Shown here piece by piece: positions 1-7,453 of a stretch of 64,000 nt of DNA (its first letter is position 1; the number at the start of each line of letters is the position of its first letter). Where the stretch lies: the NCBI GenBank assembly GCA_023666615.1, contig JAMPBQ010000002.1, positions 1 through 64,000 of the forward strand, read 5' to 3'. Origin of the DNA: Clostridium sp. Its GTDB lineage: Bacteria > Bacteroidota > Bacteroidia > Bacteroidales > Muribaculaceae. The translations under genes were made by a program, and so were the position numbers. The notes under the pieces were generated by a model, which was given only the letters and a program-made list of their open reading frames with translations, had not been told where the DNA came from and did no database searches.

Positions 1-1
1 C

Positions 2-100
2 GTGGCCGCCGCCTGCCGCCGGCGCGCCTCCCTTTTCGGCATCTCCGAAATGGCGGATGCCTACTCATCCCTCTACAGAGAAGTTTCTTCCGAAAAATGA
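2..100 (+). CDS. C-terminal end of a glycosyltransferase (partial)
   Basis: An open frame enters from the left edge and ends at a TGA that overlaps the next ATG (ATGA, 97-100). Only 32 residues are visible; they end in MADAYSSLYREVSSEK. An M-x3-Y-x2-LY tail like this is common at the C-terminus of GT4 glycosyltransferases. The position in a polysaccharide operon and the translationally coupled overlap support the call, but the catalytic domain lies outside the window, so family assignment is inference. Confidence 0.5.
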   Translation: MAAACRRRASLFGISEMADAYSSLYREVSSEK

Positions 101-1063
101 GCAAGAAAATATCAATCATAATCCCAGCCTACAACGCTGAAAATACTATCTGCGAATGCCTGCGGTCGATAGCCGCCCAGACATTCGCGGACTATGAAGT
201 CATAGTGTCAAATGACGGGAGCTCCGACCGCACCGCCGAAGCCGTGGAGAAATTCATGGATGAAAATCCGAAGCTGTGCATAAGGCTGACGAGCAATCCC
301 AATGGGGGCGTTTCCATGGCCCGAAAGTGGGGTCTGGAGCTGGCAAATGGGGAATGGGTGGCGTTCGTTGACGCGGACGACACTCTCCCGGCCAATGCGC
401 TGGCAGACCTCTGCACCCTAGCTGGAGACGCCACCGACTTAGTTGTCGGATTCCTCGCCCAGCCGGCGAAGGGAATTCCCGCCCTAAACAGCCCTAAACA
501 ATGGCAACAGGCTGTTGTTCAAGGTGTTATACCCCCCCCCCGTATGGGGAAAGCTTTATCGCAGGTCGGTTTTGAAGCCTTCAATGCTTGACGTTCCGCG
601 TGAGATAACCAATGGTGAAGACGCGCTTATGAATTTGGCCTACGCCTTTGCAATGGCCAGGCCCCCGAAGTTCACGGATTCGCGTGTCTATAATTATGTG
701 CGCAATCCATCCAGCCTATCCCGCTCCACCAAGAGAAATCTTGATTACGAATACGCATACGACCGGCTTCGGATCAATGCCATCCCAAAAGACAGTCTGC
801 AGGAAAATATGCTGGCAATCACAAAGTACCGCCTCAATGGAGTCCTGGGATGCAGCCTTTGCGACACCGAGGCGATAGCCCAAAAAAAGCATCCGATATT
901 TGGAGTGATAAGCAGCGGTATGGCTCAGTGCGGTTATAGGCCATCGCTTTTTGAATGGATAGCGATGAATTCAAAATCGCGATTCGCCATAAAATATTTC
1001 GGGCTTTTGCGCCTTGCGCTAATATCCCTGCGCTACAGAATCTCACTCCTCCTGAAACATTGA
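97..1063 (+). CDS. GT2 glycosyltransferase, out of frame at a C10 tract
   Basis: Predicted inverting GT-A glycosyltransferase that adds a sugar to a lipid-linked repeat unit at the cytoplasmic face of the inner membrane. The first frame (97-591) carries the GT2 core: SIIIPAYNAE, NDGSSDRT and the metal-binding FVDADDT. It runs off frame at ten Cs (532-541) and stops after 164 residues. The rest of the protein (VWGKLYRRSV onward, to 1063) continues in the next frame. Removing one C joins them into about 321 residues, a normal length for this family. The gene is therefore either phase-variable and OFF here, mutated, or hit by a homopolymer sequencing error. Family call is firm; activity in this state is doubtful. 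Confidence 0.85.
532..541 (+). repeat. Poly-C tract (C10) inside a glycosyltransferase gene
   Basis: Ten consecutive Cs fall in the middle of the GT2 coding sequence and coincide exactly with the point where the frame is lost. C9 or C12 would restore the full-length frame. This is the classic structure of a slipped-strand contingency locus, although homopolymers are also error-prone in sequencing. Confidence 0.8.
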
Positions 1064-1091
1064 TCCGTTGAGTCATTGAAATCCATGTTGT

Positions 1092-1109
1092 TATACAAAA
1101 CTTTGTATA
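1092..1109. promoter_or_regulatory. Perfect 18-bp palindrome between two glycosyltransferase genes
   Basis: TATACAAA, a 2-bp centre, then TTTGTATA: both 8-bp arms match exactly. It lies 4 bp before the ATG at 1114, in an otherwise tightly packed operon. Size and symmetry fit a dimeric regulator site. The right arm also resembles a -7-like TTTG element. No cognate regulator is visible. Confidence 0.45.
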
Positions 1110-1113
1110 TAGC

Positions 1114-2274
1114 ATGATTAAGATTGTCCGGGCATGCACCGTATCGATGTCGGTGGGGTTCTTTGCCGGGATGATTCCCGACTTGAGGGAGCGGGGGTAT
1201 GAGGTGGTGGCGGTGTCGTCCGACGGGCCGGAGCTCCAGCGGGTGCGCGATGCCGGCGGAAGGGTTGCCACGGTCGAGATGGAGAGGCGCATTTCGCCTC
1301 TGAAGGACCTCATGAGCCTTTGGAGGATGTTCTGGCTGTTCCGCCGCGAGAGGCCGGCGATGGTGCATTCTATGACGCCCAAAGCAGGGCTCATCTGCAT
1401 GCTGGCCGGCTGGATTGCGCGAGTGCCAGTCAGAGTGCATATGTTCACCGGGCTTGTGTTCCCGACCTCCGCCGGGCTGAAGCGGCGCATCCTGATGGCC
1501 ACCGATTGGCTCACCTGCGCCTGCGCCACGCACGTCATCCCCGAAGGGGAGGGCGTCAAAAGAGACCTCCTTGAAAACGGCATCACGAAGAAGCCGCTCA
1601 AGGTCCTTGGCCATGGCAACTGCCGCGGCATCGACATGGCGAGGTTTGACCGGACGCCCGAGGTTATGGCCGAGGCCGACAGAATCCGAAACGCGGCATC
1701 CTCGCTTGCGGGGAGGCGAGGGGAGAGGCCATTCGCGTTCATCGCCATCGGCCGCCTGGTGGGCGACAAGGGGATCAACGAGCTAGTCGAGGCCTTCTGC
1801 CGCCTGAACAAAGAAATGCCAAACACACGCCTCATCCTTGTCGGCCCCTATGAACCAGAGATTGACCCGATAAGGCCGGAAACGGCAAGGGCCATAGAAG
1901 AAAACCCAAGCATCGAGGCAGTCGGCTCCCAAAAAGACGTGCGTCCTTGGCTTGCCGCATCAGATTGCTCCATCCTCGCAAGCTATCGCGAAGGCTTCCC
2001 CAATGTAGTAATCGAGGCCGGCGCGATGGGGCTGCCGCAGATAGTCACCGACATCAACGGCGCCAACGAAATAATCATCGAAGGCCAAAACGGTACAATA
2101 GTACCGTCAAAAAACTCTGAAGCGCTGTATGACGCCATGAAGCGTATGGCAAATGATACGGATTGGAGAGAATCACTCGCCGCCAATGCCCGCTCCTTGA
2201 TTGAATCCCGCTACGAACAGTCCTACGTTCGCCAATGCCTATACAATTTTTATGACGAAGTTTTGAAATCATGA
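1114..2274 (+). CDS. GT4-family glycosyltransferase
   Basis: Retaining GT-B glycosyltransferase of the polysaccharide operon, 386 residues, the usual size. The N-terminal half has the acceptor-side Rossmann fold (VRACTVSMSVGFFAGMIPDL; HSMTPKAGLICMLAGW). The C-terminal half has the nucleotide-sugar site, including an IAIGRLVGDKGINELVEAF segment and the E-x7-E element REGFPNVVIEAGAMGLP. Overall it resembles enzymes of the PglA/WcaL type that transfer a sugar to a lipid-linked acceptor; the sugar is not predictable. Its stop overlaps the next gene (ATGA at 2271-2274), so the two are probably translationally coupled. Confidence 0.9.
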   Translation: MIKIVRACTVSMSVGFFAGMIPDLRERGYEVVAVSSDGPELQRVRDAGGRVATVEMERRISPLKDLMSLWRMFWLFRRERPAMVHSMTPKAGLICMLAGWIARVPVRVHMFTGLVFPTSAGLKRRILMATDWLTCACATHVIPEGEGVKRDLLENGITKKPLKVLGHGNCRGIDMARFDRTPEVMAEADRIRNAASSLAGRRGERPFAFIAIGRLVGDKGINELVEAFCRLNKEMPNTRLILVGPYEPEIDPIRPETARAIEENPSIEAVGSQKDVRPWLAASDCSILASYREGFPNVVIEAGAMGLPQIVTDINGANEIIIEGQNGTIVPSKNSEALYDAMKRMANDTDWRESLAANARSLIESRYEQSYVRQCLYNFYDEVLKS

Positions 2275-2885
2275 ATCTGTATAAATCATTCTTCAAGCGA
2301 GCTATTGACGTGTTAGCTTCGGGTGGAGCATTGCTTGCATTGTCTCTGCCTCTCGCGGCGGTAACAGCATGGCTTCACTTTGCCAACAAAGGAGGGGGGG
2401 CTTTCTTCTTTCAAGAACGCCCAGGCAAAGATGGCAAGATTTTCAAAGTTGTGAAATTCAAAACGATGACTGACGAAAAAGATGCCGATGGCAAGTTGCT
2501 CCCGGATGCGCAACGCTTGACAAAGGTTGGCAAGCTTGTTCGCTCAACATCGATTGATGAATTGCCACAGCTATGGAACGTGTTCAAAGGCGACATGTCG
2601 CTTATCGGCCCGCGGCCATTACTCGTACAATACTTGCCTTTATATTCAAAAGAGCAGGCTCGCCGTCATGAGGTTCGCCCCGGCATCACCGGATGGGCGC
2701 AGTGTCATGGGCGTAATGCTATCTCATGGGGAAAGAAATTTGAGCTTGACGTGTGGTACGTTGACCACATTTCGTTTCTAACTGATTGTAAAGTCTTCTT
2801 TACTACAATAAAAAAGGTGCTGGGGCGCGAAGATATTAATTCTGCTACAGCTGCTACAATGGAACCATTTAATGGCAACAATTAA
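2271..2885 (+). CDS. PglC-type initiating sugar transferase (phosphoglycosyltransferase)
   Basis: Short monotopic phosphoglycosyltransferase of 204 residues that moves a phospho-sugar from a UDP-sugar to undecaprenyl phosphate and so starts repeat-unit synthesis. An N-terminal hydrophobic re-entrant helix (about 8-34) precedes FFFQERPGKDGK, the KFKTM segment, the catalytic Asp-Glu pair in SIDELPQLWNVFKGDMSLIG and PGITGWAQ. With the following PglD- and PglE-type genes it suggests a di-N-acetylbacillosamine or related 4-amino sugar as the first residue (inference). The gene contains a G7 run (2394-2400) that is in frame. Confidence 0.93.
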   Translation: MNLYKSFFKRAIDVLASGGALLALSLPLAAVTAWLHFANKGGGAFFFQERPGKDGKIFKVVKFKTMTDEKDADGKLLPDAQRLTKVGKLVRSTSIDELPQLWNVFKGDMSLIGPRPLLVQYLPLYSKEQARRHEVRPGITGWAQCHGRNAISWGKKFELDVWYVDHISFLTDCKVFFTTIKKVLGREDINSATAATMEPFNGNN

Positions 2886-3474
2886 TCTTTTCGGTGCAAG
2901 TGGCCACGCCAAGGTTGTGATGGATATAATCGCAGCCCAAGGCGATGATGTCGGATGCCTTTATGATGATAATCCGCATTGTGATGAGATTCATGGCAAG
3001 CCGGTTTATAGGTCTACTGATATAGCTGTAGAGGGGCCTCTGATTGTAAGCATAGGTTCATGCAAGATTCATAAACTTATAACAGAAAGATTTGGTCAGC
3101 TAGAATTTGCTACTGCGATTCATCCTACAGCTATAATCTCTGATTCTGTAACTATCGGTGAAGGAACGGTTGTGATGCCGGGAGCGATTATCAATGCTGA
3201 TTCAAAAATAGGGAAACATTGTATTATCAATACAAAAGCCTCTGTTGACCATGAGTGTAGAATCGGTGATTATGTCCACATTGCCCCAGGTGCAACCATT
3301 AGCGGAGATGTTGAAGTTGGAGAATGTTCTTGGATTGGAGTTGGAGTTTGCGTAAAGCAAGGAATTAGGATAGGGAAGAATTGTACGATTGGTGCTGGTT
3401 CCGTAGTCGTGAAAGATATCCCTGATAATGTGGTTGCCTTTGGAAATCCATGTAAAATCGTTAGAAATTCGTAG
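2872..3474 (+). CDS. PglD/NeuD-type sugar acetyltransferase
   Basis: Left-handed beta-helix acetyltransferase of 200 residues, expected to N-acetylate a UDP-4-amino-sugar with acetyl-CoA. The N-terminus has the nucleotide-sugar binding start LFGASGHAKVVMDI. Hexapeptide repeats run from about residue 85 to 190 (for example VTIGEGTVVMPGAIINAD, VEVGECSWIGVGV). It overlaps the upstream sugar transferase by 14 bp, so both belong to one transcript. The usual partner aminotransferase is further downstream, separated by an unrelated gene. Codon use is more A+T-rich than in the first two kilobases. Confidence 0.9.
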   Translation: MATINLFGASGHAKVVMDIIAAQGDDVGCLYDDNPHCDEIHGKPVYRSTDIAVEGPLIVSIGSCKIHKLITERFGQLEFATAIHPTAIISDSVTIGEGTVVMPGAIINADSKIGKHCIINTKASVDHECRIGDYVHIAPGATISGDVEVGECSWIGVGVCVKQGIRIGKNCTIGAGSVVVKDIPDNVVAFGNPCKIVRNS

Positions 3475-3500
3475 TTTTATAATTTAGGTAGCTTAATTCA

Positions 3501-4868
3501 ATGTCCATTGCGCTAATATCTTCTGAACCATTTGGATACGCATTCCCCTTTGACAATCTGCCAGAGAACCTTAGAATCGATATAAACGAAATTTTAGGAA
3601 TTATCAGTTCTGTTGAGAAACTAAATTTACTCAACCAGAATGATTATTTTCAAACTGTTAATGAATGGCGAACACTAATTTCTAATATTAATCCAGATAA
3701 GCATCCTGCACATAAAATTGCGAAGTCGATTTTGCAACAATTAAAATTAATTAGAGACGATGCAATAGTTGTTTTCGTTGATACGGTTAGACTTAAATAT
3801 TATGAGCTTGTTCTGATCAAAAAGGCTGCTTTCTGGATAAAAGACAACAAATCTTTAGTTCAATTTGCTCGACAAATTGGCTATGAACATGAACGGATTA
3901 AACAATCTGGCTATAAGCTCAGAACTTTTACAGATCTTGGGTTTGATTATACTATCTCGGGTGATAATCAAAAGTGTCGTTTTTGTGGGAGAGATGTGTC
4001 AGAGGAAATAACTTTTAATAAAAAAGCTCATGCGATATCGTTTTTCCTTGGTAATTATCATCTTTTAGGTCCTGGAGAATGCGATAGCTGCAATGAGTTC
4101 TTTGGTAAAGAGATTGAACCTCATCTACATCGTTATTATCACCCCACGATGATTCAAGCGGGAATAACAGGCCGTAGTAATAATCCGCAGATAAAAGGTG
4201 AAAACTTTAAACAAGAACTTGATCGATTTGAATACTATCCTAATGAGAAAGAGCAGAACGAAGTCAAACATTTAGAAGGAACTCATGGGATGAATATTAC
4301 CATGACAGATAATCAGCCCATCATAAAGGCTCGTGTTTACCGCACTCTATGCAAATATGCAATTTCGTTGCTTGATGACCACGAATTGACCTCATATAAG
4401 AAAACCATACGATGGATTATGCTAAAAAATGGTGGTTCTCATCGTATACCAACTACTTTTAGATATGAGAAATTGCCATGCGTTGATACTCCTTCCCTTA
4501 CAATCTTAACCCCAATAGTGAAAACCTATCAGAAAGTTCAATGCATAGTAATTTTTAGATTCGTAACCAATTTGTGGGTCTATGCTCTCCCTTTCGCTCA
4601 AAACGATCGATATGAATTCGTTAATGAAGAATTAAAGCGATTAATTGATGTGTTGAAACCGAATATAGGAGATAATTTCACAGCCGAAGATTTTGGCACA
4701 GAACGTCGAACGGTTACGAACACTCATTTTTCTCTCGAATTTGGGCCTGGCACAACCATAAAAAAAGTAGATGATATGACTCCCGAAGAAAGAGATGAGT
4801 TTTATAAAGTTGTTGGAGGCCATGACCGCACAACTTTTATTGTGGATGGTCGTAAGGATATGAATTAA
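3501..4868 (+). CDS. HNH-nuclease-like protein inserted in the capsule operon
   Basis: A 455-residue protein of unknown role. Residues about 159-208 form a zinc-supported HNH-like core: CRFC (159-162), AHAISFFLGNYHLL (His177), then ECDSCNEFFGKEIEPHL with a second CxxC (194-197) followed by Asn198. This layout is typical of HNH endonucleases often found among defence and mobile genes. The rest shows no recognisable domain, signal peptide or membrane helix. The DNA is clearly A+T-rich compared with the window average. It separates the PglD- and PglE-type genes, which usually adjoin, so it was probably acquired later. Nuclease activity is inferred from motif only. Confidence 0.7.
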   Translation: MSIALISSEPFGYAFPFDNLPENLRIDINEILGIISSVEKLNLLNQNDYFQTVNEWRTLISNINPDKHPAHKIAKSILQQLKLIRDDAIVVFVDTVRLKYYELVLIKKAAFWIKDNKSLVQFARQIGYEHERIKQSGYKLRTFTDLGFDYTISGDNQKCRFCGRDVSEEITFNKKAHAISFFLGNYHLLGPGECDSCNEFFGKEIEPHLHRYYHPTMIQAGITGRSNNPQIKGENFKQELDRFEYYPNEKEQNEVKHLEGTHGMNITMTDNQPIIKARVYRTLCKYAISLLDDHELTSYKKTIRWIMLKNGGSHRIPTTFRYEKLPCVDTPSLTILTPIVKTYQKVQCIVIFRFVTNLWVYALPFAQNDRYEFVNEELKRLIDVLKPNIGDNFTAEDFGTERRTVTNTHFSLEFGPGTTIKKVDDMTPEERDEFYKVVGGHDRTTFIVDGRKDMN

Positions 4869-4901
4869 TAATTAGTTAAAGATAAATTTTTCAGATAGAT
4901 A

Positions 4902-6171
4902 ATGAGAAGAGAACGCATATTGCTTTGCTTGGCTCATATGAGCGGCAAGGAACAGGATTTTATCAAGGAGGCTTTTGACCAGAACTGGGTTGTGCCCCTT
5001 GGCCCGAATGTCAATGGTTTTGAAAAAGACCTTGAGGAGTTTGTAAATAATCGAGAGGGTGCATCGCCTCTTGACAAGAAGGTTGTGGCTCTTTCGGCTG
5101 GTACTGCTGCGGTGCATCTTGCACTGATTGCTTGTGGCGTTGGCCCGGGCGATGAGGTGCTGGTACAGTCATTTACTTTCTGCGCTTCTTCTCACCCGAT
5201 TACTTATTGTGGCGCTACTCCTGTATTTGTTGACTCGGAGAAAGAATCGTGGAATATGGATCCCGAGCTTCTCGAAGAAGCCATCAAAGACCGCATAGCA
5301 AAGACTGGCCAAGAAACCGAAAGCCATAATCCCCGTGGCTCTCTATGGTATGCCTTACAAGGCAGACAAAATCATGGAGATTGCAAATCGCTATGAAATT
5401 CCTGTGATTGAGGACGCTGCTGAAGGTCTCGGTTCACGCTATAATGGTCAGGTTCTTGGCACATTTGGCAAGTATGGCGTGCTGTCGTTCAACGGCAACA
5501 AGATGATAACCACCTCCGGAGGTGGTGCTCTCGTTTGCGACAACGAAAAGGACAAGAATAAAGTAATGTGGTACGCAACCCAAGCCCGCGAGTCATACCC
5601 ATACTACCAGCACGAAGCCATCGGCTACAACTACCGCATGTCGAATATCTGTGCCGGCATCGGACGCGGTCAGATGACCATTATTAACGACCACATAGCC
5701 CACCACAAGCATGTACAGGAACTTTATTGTGAGTTGTTGAAAGATGTCAAGGGCATCACGATGCACACCAATCCTTGTCCGGAGTCTGACTCCAATTTCT
5801 GGCTTTGCACTGCAACTCTTGCCCCTGACTTGAAAATCAAGGGTCAGGAGAATGCTTATAAGACCATTATCATCGGAGCCGTAGGTGGAGCAGCAGGCGT
5901 AACCCACGCAGTATCATCAGCCACAACCGATTGTCAGCCCAACGACAACGTTGAAGCTCTCCGCGTCTTTCTCGACAAAGCCAACATCGAAGCTCGCCCT
6001 CTCTGGAAGCCGATGCACAAGCAGCCCGTTTATAAAAACGCTCCTGCATACGTCAATGGCATATCAGAAGCCCTCTTCAAAGTCGGCATCTGCCTCCCCG
6101 CCGGCCCCTATGTCACCGACGATGATGTCCGCTACATCGCAGACACAATCAAGGGAAACATTGAAGGATAA
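4902..6171 (+). pseudogene. DegT/DnrJ/EryC1 aminotransferase (PglE-like), frameshifted
   Basis: PLP-dependent aminotransferase that would convert a UDP-4-keto-6-deoxy-hexose to the 4-amino sugar, the step before PglD. The first frame (4902-5396) gives MRRERILLCLAHMSGKEQDF through IKDRIAKTG, then garbles; the true continuation (from 5311) reads KKPKAIIPVALYGMPYKADK in another frame. One extra C in GGCC at 5309-5310 explains the break. The PLP lysine lies in SFNGNKMITT (about residue 200 of the joined protein, near 422 residues in total). Everything else is intact, so this is a recent mutation or a sequencing error. Confidence 0.85.
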
Positions 6172-6411
6172 CCTTGATACAAAAACACGAATTTTATTTT
6201 ATTTGATTTCACCAGATAAAATCACAATTAATTTACATGAAAATCAACAATTTATTTGATCATTTTCACATAAGTTCATAAGACTTGGCTAAACTCTGAA
6301 ACTTTCGATGAATAGTTACCTCAAGAGACTTAAATCTTAAAGATGGGGGGGAATTGTGCTAAAAATTTGGGATTCTCAACATTTGTTGAGGGTTTTTGTT
6401 GCGGTTTGTTG

Positions 6412-6419
6412 TATATTTG
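6412..6419 (+). promoter_or_regulatory. -7 promoter element (TATATTTG)
   Basis: TATATTTG matches the Bacteroidota -7 consensus TAnnTTTG and lies 36 bp before the ATG of the small membrane protein. A TTTG occurs at 6382-6385 but its spacing is longer than the usual 19-20 bp, so only the -7 box is supported. Confidence 0.5.
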
Positions 6420-6455
6420 CGCATTGATATCGGAAATATACAAATTTTTTAAGGC

Positions 6456-6638
6456 ATGGAAAGCTTTTCTGTATGGCTGTTGCTCGTTTTCGGGGTCTGG
6501 TTTACCATTTCGGGGGTGATTGGACTGTGCGATGACGTCAGGAATAGGCAGTCCGCCAAATGGTGGCGCTGGGTTATGGACCCGCTAGGCCTGATAGTGG
6601 GCGTTTGGTTCCTCTGTGAATTCTTTCTTTTCCATTAA
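6456..6638 (+). CDS. Small two-helix membrane protein
   Basis: Sixty residues with two hydrophobic helices (about 5-25 and 41-59) separated by a short charged loop (CDDVRNRQSAKWWRW). No family was recognised. It has its own -7 element upstream and opens the envelope/regulatory region after the capsule operon. Function unknown; an accessory membrane or stress peptide is possible but not supported by motif. Confidence 0.5.
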   Translation: MESFSVWLLLVFGVWFTISGVIGLCDDVRNRQSAKWWRWVMDPLGLIVGVWFLCEFFLFH

Positions 6639-6792
6639 TTTAATAATCGATTGAGGAAACAATGTTTAGCCAGAATCCCAACTCCACGCCAATATGGCTC
6701 TTGGCAATCTTTGCGGGTCGTCACCCTCTCAGTTATTCTCATCCCATGAACCTACAACAAGCTTTATCCACCATAACCCATAAAAATTAGAC

Positions 6793-7428
6793 ATGAAGGC
6801 AATCATCACTGCAATGCTTATGATTCTGGGGGCGCTTGCGGCAGCGGCGCAGAATGGCGTGGCCTGCGGCATAGAGGCGGCTCCGCAATTATCGCCCGGA
6901 ATCAGCTACCGCGCGGGCGCCAATCTGTCGATTCCTCTGCGAGGCAAGCTGTCGATTGATCCGGGCCTTTTTCTGACTATGCATAGCAGGACCTCTACCG
7001 GGGAATCCACCAAGAATGGAGTTACGAAAAAGCATGAACGCGCGGTCCACGGCCAATTTTTGCAAATGCCACTGCGGCTTGGCATAAACAATTGGACGCG
7101 CAATGGCAATTTATTCCAAATACTTGTGGGGCCCTATTTCGCATACGGCATAGGAGGGAGCACTAAGATCACAGAAACCAACAATGGGGAGAAATCCATA
7201 AGAAGCGTCTCGTCATTCGCGGAGTCATACTCTTCGCGTTTCGATTGGGGCATTGACGCTGAATTTAAATATTATATCCAAGGGCATTATCAGATTGGAG
7301 CATATCTGCAGACAGGCTGCAAGAGGATATATGTTCCCGATAACGCCGCCGAGGCGATATTCAGCGAAATTTTCATTGTCGGCAGGATAAATCTTGCGCT
7401 GGGGCTATCGATAGGCTACCGTTTCTAA
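6793..7428 (+). CDS. Outer-membrane beta-barrel protein, small
   Basis: A 211-residue secreted protein with a clear signal peptide (MKAIITAMLMILGALAAAAQ). Alternating polar/hydrophobic strands with aromatic girdle residues follow, and the C-terminus ends in GLSIGYRF, a terminal strand closing on Phe as BAM substrates do. It resembles the generic PorT/OMP-b-brl class of Bacteroidota. It is 4 bp from the next ORF and probably co-transcribed with the plug-barrel receptor. Its specific role is unknown. Confidence 0.75.
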   Translation: MKAIITAMLMILGALAAAAQNGVACGIEAAPQLSPGISYRAGANLSIPLRGKLSIDPGLFLTMHSRTSTGESTKNGVTKKHERAVHGQFLQMPLRLGINNWTRNGNLFQILVGPYFAYGIGGSTKITETNNGEKSIRSVSSFAESYSSRFDWGIDAEFKYYIQGHYQIGAYLQTGCKRIYVPDNAAEAIFSEIFIVGRINLALGLSIGYRF

Positions 7429-7453
7429 TTATATGTGTCAAAATCAGAATAAT

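Noticed and set aside
2394..2400. G7 run in the sugar transferase as another switch
   Set aside because: Short, in frame, and the protein is intact; 7-base runs are not unusual enough.
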